DNA of 64,000 nt from Thiohalocapsa sp963698775 (GTDB taxonomy: Bacteria; Pseudomonadota; Gammaproteobacteria; Chromatiales; Chromatiaceae): the NCBI GenBank assembly GCA_963698775.1, contig CAVOSE010000036.1, forward strand, positions 1-64,000, given 5' to 3'. Shown piece by piece: positions 33,507 through 41,701 of this stretch. The translations under genes were made by a program, and so were the position numbers. The notes below the pieces were generated by a model. That model did no database searches and was not told the origin of the DNA. It saw only the letters and a program-made list of their open reading frames with translations. Within the stretch, counting starts at the first letter, position 1. Every line of letters starts with the position of its first letter.

Positions 33507-34362
33507 TCACCAACTTACCGTACATTGGGCCGAGGCCACACACGCCGCGGTCGTGGGATCGACCGCATAGACCTCCAGCGATGGACGTTTGAGGTCCCAG
33601 GTCAGCTTGGCCATGCGCAGGTGGCCCATGATGCTGTACCAAGCAGGCGACAGAAAGTCGTAACTACCCTGCACCTCAGCGAGGTAATAGCGCCCGCCGC
33701 CAAAGCGGCTCATTGTGAACGGTCTGCGCGGGGTGCTCGGTCTCGCCGATGAAGCGGATCTGCAACCGATCCGCGTTCGGATCGAGGCGCGCGCGCAGCA
33801 GGATGAGTCCGATCTCGTAGTCTTTCTCGATGGCGGCGGTGATGACCGGCGCCAGGAATCGAAGCAGGAACGGCATGCGTCCGCGCATGGTCCAGAAGAC
33901 CTCGGTGCCGGATGGATGCTCGACGAATTCCCAGGACACCGCGCTGCTGGACTTGAACGGCCGCGTGAAGACGATGCGCTGCTCGATGCGCTCCGGTGCC
34001 TCGAGACGCAGGTGCGTGATCCGCCCCGCGCCGATCAGCTCACCATTCCAGGCGTACCAACCCTCCTGCTGATCCGGGGCGTCGCTGTAGTCAAGCCGTG
34101 CGTCCGGCTCGTGCAGCAACCAGGGGCTCCAATCGCGCCAAGCGCGCAGATTACGGACATTGTTGAAGATCTGAGCGCGGTCGCGCTCGATCAGGAACGA
34201 TCGCCGAACCCGGATCTCTCCGGACTGCAGCGCGAGATAGCCGAACACGGCGGCGGCAACGCCCACCGGAGCGCTCGGAGCAGATAGAACATCGTTCAGG
34301 GCCTCCGAAAGGGATCTGAAGGACCAGAGCTTACCTTGAAACGTGGCGACTGCCCCGCGCAC
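33507..34362 (-). pseudogene. SRPBCC plus GyrI-like protein, frameshifted
   Basis: Frame one (34362-33676) encodes a membrane-proximal helix (VAAAVFGYLALQSGEIRVRRS) and an SRPBCC/polyketide-cyclase-like domain (NVRNLRAWRDWSPW, WEFVEHPSGTEVFWTMRG), then begins the GyrI-like part (FIGETEHPAQTVHNEPL). Frame two (33713-33507) continues it: SRFGGGRYYLAEVQGSYDFLSPAW, then TWDLKRPSLEVYAVDP. The fusion is a known two-domain type, so one base shift near 33705-33713 explains the break. The N-terminal start is also unclear. Either a pseudogene or a sequencing indel. Confidence 0.75.
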
Positions 34363-34370
34363 TCGGGATT

Positions 34371-34550
34371 CGTTGTCGTTGTCATTGTCGTAATTCGGAG
34401 CGGCAATGTAACTTCAGTCACGGACACTTCAATGCCAGATCGACTCGTATCGAGGTTGACCAAACTCGGCCAGAGGATGCTTGCGGTCTGAGCGGATTCT
34501 TCCCTGTGCGGCATACTCGATTACGACAACGACAACGACAACGATCTTGT
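34371..34550. repeat. Inverted (CAACGA)n-type repeat arms
   Basis: CGTTGTCGTTGTCATTGTCG (continuing to 34397) and CGATTACGACAACGACAACG (34518 onward) are near-perfect complements, about 26 bases each, with 120 bases between. They lie between the stop of the hsp70-like gene and the start of the SRPBCC gene (both minus strand). Related arms occur at 37357-37430, and similar repeats at 56017-56133. Confidence 0.7.
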
Positions 34551-34563
34551 TATCCCCGAAGGC

Positions 34564-36420
34564 TCAGGTCGCCGGATCGGACTTGGACCCGCGGGTATTG
34601 AACGATACCCTCCACTGCTTCTCCTCGCCAGTGAGGGGGATCGCGATGAGTTCGAGGGTGCCTACCTCCGACACCGAAGCCTGTAACCGCACCGGCACCA
34701 CTTCGCCCTTCTTGCGACCATCCGCGGGCAGGTTGGTCTGGATCTCTTCGATTTCCTCCAGCTCGTCGTCGGACCATTCCTCCAGCAGCTCTCCCACCAG
34801 GTCGTCGCGGCGCACGCTGGAGCCGAAGAAGCGAAAGCGCACCGGCTCGCCGATCACCAGGCCGAACTCCTGCGGCGCCGACACCGGCTCAGAGCCCTCT
34901 TCCAGGCCGAAGGGCACCACGCACAGCGCGTGCAGTTCCGGCTCCATGCCGGGAATGGCGGGCATGCTGCGCTCGACGCCGACGTAGTAGGAGTGGGAGG
35001 TACCACCGCGGATGCGGATACCGCCGTGCTTGCGGACATAGGAGTAGAAGGCGGCACCGCGGGCCACGGCGAGGTCGAGATCGCGGGCCTGCAGCAGGCG
35101 CGCCGGCGGCGCGTCCTCACTGGCGAGCCATTGATTGATGACGTTGAGCACGCGGTCCCGCAACGCCTGGGCGTTGAACACGCCGCCGTTGAACAGCACC
35201 GCGGTGGGATGCAGGAAGCTGGCCCAATGGGCCGGCTCGACGAATCCCTCCAGGTCCGCGGTGGCGCCCGACTGCTTGCCCAAAAACGCGGCCAGATGCC
35301 GGGTAACCCCCGGATCCTGGGCGAACGGCAAGCCGACCTTGGTCAGGGCCCCGCGGGCACGCTGGGCCGGCCGATCCGACACCTTGACCTCGGGGAAGAA
35401 GCCTTCGATCAGCGTCGCCTCGACCTCGGCGCGGGTCAGCTCGGTGCGGATACTGCCGCCGATGAGCTTGGCGCCGCGGCTCGGCACCACCAGCGGCACC
35501 GCGTCCAACGCCTCATCGGCGAGTAGCGCCTCCTTGGCTTGCCGGCAGCCGTGGGTGAGGGCCTGCAGTTGCCAGCGATCGAGTTCGACCCCGCCGGCCT
35601 TGAGCTTCTGCTTGACCAGGTGGGCCAGAGTCAGATCCATGTTGTCGCCGCCGAGCAGGATGTGCTCGCCGACCGCGACGCGGGTCAGTTCCAGCGCGCC
35701 GTCCTGCTCAGTGACGGCGATCAACGACAGGTCGGTGGTGCCGCCGCCGACATCGACGACCAGGATGATGTCGCCGACCTTGACCTCGTGGCGCCAGCGG
35801 CCCTTGCTGTCGTTGACCCAGCTGTAGAGGGCCGCCTGCGGTTCTTCCAGCAGCACCAGGTGTTCGATGCCGACGGCGCGTGCCGCCTCCGCGGTGAGTT
35901 CGCGGGCGGCGGGATCGAACGAGGCCGGCACCGTGACAGTGACGTCCTGGTCCGCGAGCGCGGCGTGGCCGTGCAGACCGTTCCAGGCCTCTCGCAAGTG
36001 GGTCAGATAGGCGATGCTAGCGTCGAAGGGCGATAGCTGCGGGATCTCGTCCGGTACCTCCGGCGGCAGGATCGGCGCCTTGCGATCGACGTCCGGATGG
36101 CATAGCCAACTCTTGGCGCTGGAGACCAGACGAATCGGCGTGCTCGCGCCCTGCTTGCGCGCCAATTCGCCCAGCACGCGGCCCGGGTCGCTGGGCCAAG
36201 GCAGCGTCAGATCGCCGGCCTTGAGCTCGTCCGGGTGCGGCAGATAGATGAACGACGGCAGCATCGAGCGCTCCTCCACGGAGCCGGGGTCGATCAACTG
36301 CGGAATGTCCATCATCTGCTGGTCCACCTCCTCGCCTTCGCACTTGGCGATCTCGACAAAGGATAGCGCGGTATGTGTCGTGCCCAGATCGATGCCGATG
36401 GAAAAGCGTGATGTACTCAC
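34564..36420 (-). CDS. Hsp70-family protein (DnaK-like, non-canonical)
   Basis: A 618-residue Hsp70-type ATPase. ATPase motifs: phosphate 1 FSIGIDLGTTHTALSF (residues 6-21), connect 1 and phosphate 2 (ILVVDVGGGTTDLSL), adenosine motif region AVLFNGGVF. The C-terminal part lacks a canonical DnaK lid. It starts at a GTG whose last two bases overlap the stop of the upstream DUF2760 gene (GTGA). Paired Hsp70/DUF2760 genes occur in several proteobacteria; role probably in handling a specific client. No DnaJ or GrpE is nearby. Confidence 0.88.
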   Translation of the reverse strand: MSTSRFSIGIDLGTTHTALSFVEIAKCEGEEVDQQMMDIPQLIDPGSVEERSMLPSFIYLPHPDELKAGDLTLPWPSDPGRVLGELARKQGASTPIRLVSSAKSWLCHPDVDRKAPILPPEVPDEIPQLSPFDASIAYLTHLREAWNGLHGHAALADQDVTVTVPASFDPAARELTAEAARAVGIEHLVLLEEPQAALYSWVNDSKGRWRHEVKVGDIILVVDVGGGTTDLSLIAVTEQDGALELTRVAVGEHILLGGDNMDLTLAHLVKQKLKAGGVELDRWQLQALTHGCRQAKEALLADEALDAVPLVVPSRGAKLIGGSIRTELTRAEVEATLIEGFFPEVKVSDRPAQRARGALTKVGLPFAQDPGVTRHLAAFLGKQSGATADLEGFVEPAHWASFLHPTAVLFNGGVFNAQALRDRVLNVINQWLASEDAPPARLLQARDLDLAVARGAAFYSYVRKHGGIRIRGGTSHSYYVGVERSMPAIPGMEPELHALCVVPFGLEEGSEPVSAPQEFGLVIGEPVRFRFFGSSVRRDDLVGELLEEWSDDELEEIEEIQTNLPADGRKKGEVVPVRLQASVSEVGTLELIAIPLTGEEKQWRVSFNTRGSKSDPAT

Positions 36421-37076
36421 AGTTCCACCTCCGCGGCGGCCAGGATGCGGACGTCGCGACTGCTCGCGACCTTGGGCAGGCGCACGTCGACGGCACGCCA
36501 GCCGCGGTGCACCAGCGCGCCGGTGAACGGCGGATCACCGACCACGTTGCCGGTGGGCCGCACCGCCGCCGGATCGAAGCCCGTGCCGAGCGTGACGCGA
36601 CTGCCCTCGGACTCGTCACGCACCGGCGCAATACTCAAATACTCGCTCATGACGTGCTGGCAGCCCTGATGCACCACCCGTGCCGCGGTGCCGATCTCCT
36701 GGTCTGAGTAACTGGTGATGTCTTCCTGCAGAAAATCGACAAACCGCCCCTCCTTTTGCAGCAGCCCCAGCAGCACCAACGCGGAATCCGGAGGCGCGTC
36801 CTGCAGCTTTGCAGCCGGTGCCGGCGGCGTCTCGACTTTGGGTTGCTTCGCCGCCGGCGACGGCAGGGTCGATGCACCGGCGATGTAGAGCTCGGTCAGC
36901 GCATGGGCGTAGCTCGGGTCGGCTAGCGCACGGACAAAACTATAGGTCGCGATCGGCGCGCGCTTCAGCACGATCCAGGTCTCGCGCGCTGCGACACCAA
37001 GGGCATGCCCGATCGCGGCCAAGACCTTGCGCACGGGCGCAAGCCGTTCCGACAACGACGGCTGCGGGTCGGTCAT
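36417..37076 (-). CDS. DUF2760-family protein
   Basis: A 219-residue protein of the family that often precedes an Hsp70-like gene. N-terminal helix region (PVRKVLAAIGHALGVAARETWIVLK), a Pro/Ala-rich linker (residues about 75-100), then the conserved C-terminal domain SALVLLGLLQKEGRFVDFLQEDITSYSDQEIG, AARVVHQGC and TLGTGFDPAAVRPTGNVVGDPPF. The ATG at 37074-37076 is used. The stop overlaps the start of the Hsp70 gene, so the two are a coupled operon. Confidence 0.88.
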   Translation of the reverse strand: MTDPQPSLSERLAPVRKVLAAIGHALGVAARETWIVLKRAPIATYSFVRALADPSYAHALTELYIAGASTLPSPAAKQPKVETPPAPAAKLQDAPPDSALVLLGLLQKEGRFVDFLQEDITSYSDQEIGTAARVVHQGCQHVMSEYLSIAPVRDESEGSRVTLGTGFDPAAVRPTGNVVGDPPFTGALVHRGWRAVDVRLPKVASSRDVRILAAAEVEL

Positions 37077-37615
37077 GGGGTCTGATCCTCCGGGAGTGGT
37101 CGGGAGCATTTCGTCAGGGCTCGGAGCATAGCTGGTTTACAGCAAAAGGCGCGGACATGGAGGACGGCGTCGGGCGGATCGCCGCCCTCACACCGCCAAA
37201 GCTCGTCATGATACCCCGTGGTGCGGTCCGGCTTCATCTCCGGCGCGCTTTGTGGGTCGGTCTTGCTTTGGCACATAGGGATCGCGGCGCATGGGTTAGC
37301 GAGGATTCGCCTGAGACCGAACAGTCGTGAGCGCCGGTCTAGCAAGCTTGGCAGCGATCGTCGTTGTCGTTGTCGTAATCGTCAACCCGACCAGGATTAC
37401 GACAACAACGATAACGACAATGACAACGACGAAGGCAACTTTGACTCATCCGCAGGCATTCGCCACCCCCAAACAATCTAGGGGAATCAGGGATGGTGTC
37501 AGCATGACCATAGGTACCCGCCACTAATCCCCACGGTTCTCGATGCTGCGCCTGTCACCCCCGGCTTGGCATAATGGCGCTGACGCCAACCCCTAGGTCT
37601 TAACTCCGAGCCGCG
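37077..37615. other. Non-coding region with hexanucleotide hairpin
   Basis: No gene is supported in these 539 bases. They contain the promoter of the minus-strand DUF2760/Hsp70 operon and, at 37357-37430, a CAACGA-type inverted repeat: arms GTCGTTGTCGTTGTCGTAAT.. and ..GATTACGACAACAACGATAA around a 14-base loop. The 12 bp next to the loop pair perfectly. The repeat is of the same class as 34371-34550. Confidence 0.6.
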
Positions 37616-37891
37616 ATGCCGCACCCGCAAGCGCAAGCCATGACTTACCAAGCCGATCCGCTGTTCCTACCGAACTCCGCCGAGCGCGAGCACATGGTGG
37701 CCATCGCCGCCTATTACCTGGCCGAACGCAGGAGCTTTGCGCCGGGCGGCGAACAGGACGACTGGCGACTTGCGGAACGACAGATCGACCGCATGCTCGC
37801 CGCCATGACGCAGCAGGGCGTCGGGCGGCGCAAATTCGAGCGTACCGGCCTGCGCAATGCGCTGCGACTGTGGGCCGCGGACCCAGCCTGA
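37616..37891 (+). CDS. DUF2934-family protein
   Basis: About 91 residues (or 83 from the Met at 37640). The DUF2934 pattern is clear: EREHMVAIAAYYLAERRSFAPGGEQDDWRLAERQIDRMLA. The family is short, soluble and of unknown function. It is convergent with the ion-channel gene. The exact start is unsettled because no good ribosome site precedes either Met. Confidence 0.75.
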   Translation: MPHPQAQAMTYQADPLFLPNSAEREHMVAIAAYYLAERRSFAPGGEQDDWRLAERQIDRMLAAMTQQGVGRRKFERTGLRNALRLWAADPA

Positions 37892-37965
37892 CGCAATCGC
37901 AACGTGCCAAGCATGGCAGCGAAAACGGACGCGTCATCTCAGGCGATAGCGCCGTGCAACAACCG

Positions 37966-38829
37966 TTAACTCGCTCGATCGTCGGCACCCTGAGCCTGCG
38001 GGTTCCTGGGCAACCGTTGCTCCAACAAGGCCTCCATCCGCGCCATGCGCTGCTCCATGGCCTCGGTATGCTCGCGAATCCAGTGCACCTCCCCGGCCTC
38101 GCCCTCACCGGTCTCCTGATCCATGCGTTCATGCTCCTTCTGGAGGGTCTCAAGCACGATGCCGATCATCATGTTGAGAAAGACGAAGGCGACGATGAAG
38201 ATGAAGGACAGGTAGTAGGTCCAGCTCAGCGGGTGGACTGCCATGGTCTCGTACATGACGTCGGTCCAATCCTCGAAGGTAGCGACCCGGAACAGGGTCA
38301 GCATGGCAACGGAGATGTTGTCCCATAGCGTCGGGTTGATGTCATGGAAGACGATGCTGCCCACCGCCGCGTAGATGTAAAAGATGATGAACATCAGCAG
38401 CGAGACATAGCCCATGCGCGGGATGGCGCTGACAAAGGCGTTCAACAAGACGCGCAACTCGGGGACGATAGACACCAGCCGCAACACCCGGAAGATGCGC
38501 AGCAGCCGTCCCAGCAACGCCATCTGGCTCTCCTCGACCGGGATCAGGCTGGCGACGACGATCACGAAGTCGAACACATTCCAGCCCTGAGAGAAAAATC
38601 GCCGCAGGCTGCCGTCCGCGAGCATGCGCACGACGATCTCGGCCAGGAAGAACAGCGTCACGGCCACGTCCAGCACCTCGAACATCCGCAGCACGCCGGG
38701 CGGAAAGTCGTAGGTACTGGCACCGATCACCAGCGCCGAGACGAGGATGACCGCAATGACAAAGGTCTCGAAGAGCTTGTTGCTCCGCAGCGCGGCGAAG
38801 CGCGCCTGAATGTCGTCGAACTTGTTCAC
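37966..38829 (-). CDS. Single-domain voltage-gated cation channel (BacNav-like)
   Basis: A 287-residue six-helix channel subunit that would form a tetramer. S4 (residues about 106-128) has regularly spaced Arg (LLGRLLRIFRVLRLV), the pore loop holds the filter TFEDWTD at 184-190, and S6 is YYLSFIFIVAFVFLNMMIG. A C-terminal amphipathic coiled-coil (ETLQKEHERMDQETG..RMARMEALLEQRL) follows, as in NaChBac. NaChBac uses TLESWAS; the E-D-W variant is found in related proteobacterial channels, and more acidic filters tend toward Ca conduction, so ion choice is unclear. Confidence 0.9.
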   Translation of the reverse strand: MNKFDDIQARFAALRSNKLFETFVIAVILVSALVIGASTYDFPPGVLRMFEVLDVAVTLFFLAEIVVRMLADGSLRRFFSQGWNVFDFVIVVASLIPVEESQMALLGRLLRIFRVLRLVSIVPELRVLLNAFVSAIPRMGYVSLLMFIIFYIYAAVGSIVFHDINPTLWDNISVAMLTLFRVATFEDWTDVMYETMAVHPLSWTYYLSFIFIVAFVFLNMMIGIVLETLQKEHERMDQETGEGEAGEVHWIREHTEAMEQRMARMEALLEQRLPRNPQAQGADDRAS

Positions 38830-39259
38830 GGTAATACACTGGATTGGCGTAAAGGGAGGGCGGCGACGCTCGCCTCAGAGCGAGCGCCACGTTCGGCGCA
38901 TGGCGGTGGACTCGACGGCAAATTCACCGCCGCCGACGAGGGAATTGGGGCTTGATGCAGGCAGCACAAGCCGCGGTTCGGTGATCGTACCGGTGGTGGG
39001 AAAAGGACTCGGTCAACGCCCCCTAGGCCCGCTCGACTGACCTATGGCCGTTCGCGCAATGTCCGAGTTCGCGGGCGCCAACACCCCTCTCACAGCGCCC
39101 GAACAACACCATCGGGCGCTTGGCACGAGCCGCGCGATGTCATAGACTCCAACCCGGAATACGACAAGAACATTTAGCGATAGAGAACCCACGACAAGGT
39201 ATCGTGGGCCGATCGAGCCCTGCTACAGGGCCCGGTGCTGCTGCAGAGGGAGGACTCGC
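38830..39259. other. Divergent promoter region with hairpin
   Basis: No gene in 430 bases between the channel (minus) and the NapC-type gene (plus). It holds the promoters for both. A 7-bp hairpin (CCCACGA/TCGTGGG, 39190-39210) lies about 50 bases ahead of the NapC start, which has a strong AGGGAGGA ribosome site. Confidence 0.5.
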
Positions 39260-39826
39260 ATGCCAGATCCCAAGACGGTGCGGAGCAGAAAGGGACGCAC
39301 CAAAATCATTGTGCTCGCAATCCTGTTCATCACGGGCATCGTGTTCGCCGGGGCGTTCAACGCAGGCCTTGCGTACACCAACGAGATGGAATTCTGTGTG
39401 TCTTGTCACACGATGCAGACGAACTACAACGAATACAAGGAAAGCGCGCACTACAAGAACCAGTCCGGCGTGCAGGCCACGTGCTCCGATTGTCACGTCC
39501 CAAAGCCGTTCGTGCCGAAGATGATCAGGAAGATCGTGGCCGCAAAAGACATCTATCACGAGATTTTGGGCACCATAGACACCCCGGAGAAGTTCGAGGC
39601 ACGCCGATGGACGATGGCCTCACAGGTTTGGGCACGAATGAAGGCGAGCGATTCCCGCGAGTGCCGCAGCTGCCACGAATTTGGGAATATGGATTTGTCT
39701 GAGCAGGGCCGTTCGGCGCGTAGCCGCCATGCCAAGGCCGAGGAAAAGGGCCAGACCTGCATCGACTGCCACACGGGGATCGTTCACCATGAGCCGGATG
39801 AGCCCGATGAAGAGGACAAGAGCTGA
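39260..39826 (+). CDS. NapC/NirT-family tetraheme cytochrome c
   Basis: A 188-residue membrane-anchored cytochrome. One N-terminal helix (residues 15-36) anchors it; four CxxCH sites follow at residues 46-50 (CVSCH), 75-79 (CSDCH), 135-139 (CRSCH) and 167-171 (CIDCH). NapC/NirT proteins move electrons between the quinone pool and periplasmic partners. The neighbours downstream are an ankyrin protein and sulfide dehydrogenase, so it probably links sulfide-derived electrons to the membrane or a related reduction. The C-terminus is acidic (HEPDEPDEEDKS). Stop and next start overlap (TGATG). Confidence 0.92.
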   Translation: MPDPKTVRSRKGRTKIIVLAILFITGIVFAGAFNAGLAYTNEMEFCVSCHTMQTNYNEYKESAHYKNQSGVQATCSDCHVPKPFVPKMIRKIVAAKDIYHEILGTIDTPEKFEARRWTMASQVWARMKASDSRECRSCHEFGNMDLSEQGRSARSRHAKAEEKGQTCIDCHTGIVHHEPDEPDEEDKS

Positions 39827-40806
39827 TGGCCGGGCGCCGTAACGTAATAGCCGCTGCGGTGATCGTCCGTATCGCAGCCGCGTTGGTTTGGGCCGCGGCC
39901 CTGATGACCTGCGCACAGGCGGCTACGGGCGGCGCTGACGATGTCAACAAAGAGATGCGGCTCGCGGCGATGATCGGCGACACGGAGACCGTCGCGACGC
40001 TGCTCGACCGCGGCGCCGACGTCAACTCCGCGGGTACTTTCGGCAAGACCGCACTCATAATGGCGGTCGAGAGCAACAGCCTCGACACGGCCGCGTTGCT
40101 GATCGCCCGTGGCGCCGACGTCAACGCCCGCACGGTGGCCAGTTGCACCGCTTTGACCTTCGCCGCTGAGAACGGCCACATTGGCCTCACCGCGTTGCTG
40201 ATCGAGCGCGGCGCCAACGTACATGATCGGACCCGGGCCGGCTGGGACTCCCTGATGATCGCGTCGCGCTACGGGATCGACCAGATGGTCCAACAACTCC
40301 TCTATCGCGGCGCGGACCCGAAGGCTTCCGATAAGGAAGGCCGCACCGCGCTGATGCAGGCCGCCGTCAACGGGTATAGCGGCATCGTCGATCTACTTTT
40401 GCAGCACGGCGCCGACATCGACGCGCGGGACAAACAGCGAGCCACTGCGCTGATCATCGCGGCGGACCACGGCCAGGTTGGTGTGGTGCGAACGTTGTTG
40501 GCACAGGGCGCCAATGTCAACGCCCGTGACGAACTGGGCGCAACCGCCCTGCTGTGGGCAGTTGGACGTGGCGATCCGACCATTGCACGGATTCTTCTGG
40601 AGCAAGGCGCCGACCCGAATCTTCAAAACGAGGACGGCTTTTCGCCGCTCATGGAGGCCGTCACCACTGACCACAATGAGCTGATCGGCATGCTGCTGGA
40701 CTATCACGCCGATCCCAAACTGACCGATGGTGAAGGCCACACCGCGGCCGATCTGGCCAAGGCCAGCGGCAACCAGGAGGCCGTCACCGCATTGGTGCGA
40801 CCCTGA
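39826..40806 (+). CDS. Exported ankyrin-repeat protein
   Basis: A 326-residue protein with a signal peptide (cleaving near AQAATGG) and about eight ankyrin repeats (residues 42-320), each with the G-A-D-V-N-A-R/TAL pattern (such as RGADVNARTVASCTALTFAAENGH). No enzyme domain. It begins at the last base of the NapC stop (TGATG), so it is coupled to that cytochrome. A periplasmic ankyrin protein next to c-type cytochromes recalls AnkB, linked to periplasmic catalase activity, but here a scaffold or protection role is only inferred. Confidence 0.9.
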   Translation: MAGRRNVIAAAVIVRIAAALVWAAALMTCAQAATGGADDVNKEMRLAAMIGDTETVATLLDRGADVNSAGTFGKTALIMAVESNSLDTAALLIARGADVNARTVASCTALTFAAENGHIGLTALLIERGANVHDRTRAGWDSLMIASRYGIDQMVQQLLYRGADPKASDKEGRTALMQAAVNGYSGIVDLLLQHGADIDARDKQRATALIIAADHGQVGVVRTLLAQGANVNARDELGATALLWAVGRGDPTIARILLEQGADPNLQNEDGFSPLMEAVTTDHNELIGMLLDYHADPKLTDGEGHTAADLAKASGNQEAVTALVRP

Positions 40807-41011
40807 TTTCGACGGTACGCCGATTCGTGCACGGCGGATCAGGCGGCGGCGAAAATGGACCCGAGCGGCAACTTGCGGCCCCCCCGCTGCAAAGACCGCT
40901 ACGCACCCATCGAGTGTTCGGAACCGCGGTGACCAAGGGTCTGCGGTCCGGCATGGCGGAGTATCTCTCTCCGCCCAAACCGAAAGCCTAAACATTCCTG
41001 AAGGAGGAAGT

Positions 41012-41677
41012 ATGGCCACGCAAAAAATGAAACTGGCTCTCGTCGGCGGAGCGCTCGCCCTCGGTCTGTCGTCCGGCGCTTTTGCCGAAGGACCGACCGC
41101 AAAGATGCTCGCGGACACCTGTGCGGGTTGCCATGGCACGAACGGCAACAGCGTTGGACCCGCATCACCGACCATCGCCGCGATGGACCCTGTGGTCTTT
41201 GTCGAGACCATGGAGGCATTCCAGAACGGCGATACGTATTCGACCATCATGGGCCGCATCGCCAAGGGCTACACGGAGGAGGAACTCGAACAGATGGGCG
41301 AGTTCTTCCATAAACAGGAGTACATGCCCGCAAAGCAGGAGTTTGACCAGGCCATGGTCGATGAAGGCGCAAAGCTGCACGACAAGTACTGTGAAAAGTG
41401 TCACATCGAAGGCGGCAAGCCGGTGCCCGACGAAGAGGACTACTACATCCTGGCTGGTCAGTGGACGCCGTATCTGGAGTTCGCCATGAGCGACTTCCAA
41501 AGCGACCGTCGCATCCTGCCGAAGAAGATGGGCAAGAAGCTCAACGCGATGATCGAAGATAAGGGCGAGGACTCGGTAAAGGCCCTTTACGCCTTCTATG
41601 CCGCCTACTCCGATTTCGAGAGCAGCGACTCCGGCGATGACGACGATGACGACGATGACGACAAAGACAAAGACTGA
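41012..41677 (+). CDS. fccA: Flavocytochrome c sulfide dehydrogenase, diheme cytochrome subunit
   Basis: A 221-residue periplasmic diheme cytochrome. Signal peptide residues 1-25 (cleaving after AFA), then hemes at CAGCH (37-41) and CEKCH (127-131), each with a distal Met expected to be the second ligand. With FccB it oxidises sulfide to sulfur and passes electrons to cytochrome c. Start follows a strong AAGGAGGA site. Unusual: the C-terminus has an acidic tail (GDDDDDDDDDKDKD) that typical family members lack. fccB begins 24 bases after the stop. Confidence 0.94.
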   Translation: MATQKMKLALVGGALALGLSSGAFAEGPTAKMLADTCAGCHGTNGNSVGPASPTIAAMDPVVFVETMEAFQNGDTYSTIMGRIAKGYTEEELEQMGEFFHKQEYMPAKQEFDQAMVDEGAKLHDKYCEKCHIEGGKPVPDEEDYYILAGQWTPYLEFAMSDFQSDRRILPKKMGKKLNAMIEDKGEDSVKALYAFYAAYSDFESSDSGDDDDDDDDDKDKD

Positions 41678-41701
41678 GCCACGATCAGGAGGTGATTGAA
41701 T

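Noticed and set aside
34930..36036. Plus-strand frames opposite the Hsp70 gene
   Set aside because: Shadows of a strongly conserved Hsp70 frame.
37381..37440. Short tandem units around 37.4 kb considered as a CRISPR array
   Set aside because: Units are 6 bases long, with no spacers and an inverted layout; nowhere in the window are there 24-37-base repeats with even spacers, and no cas genes occur.
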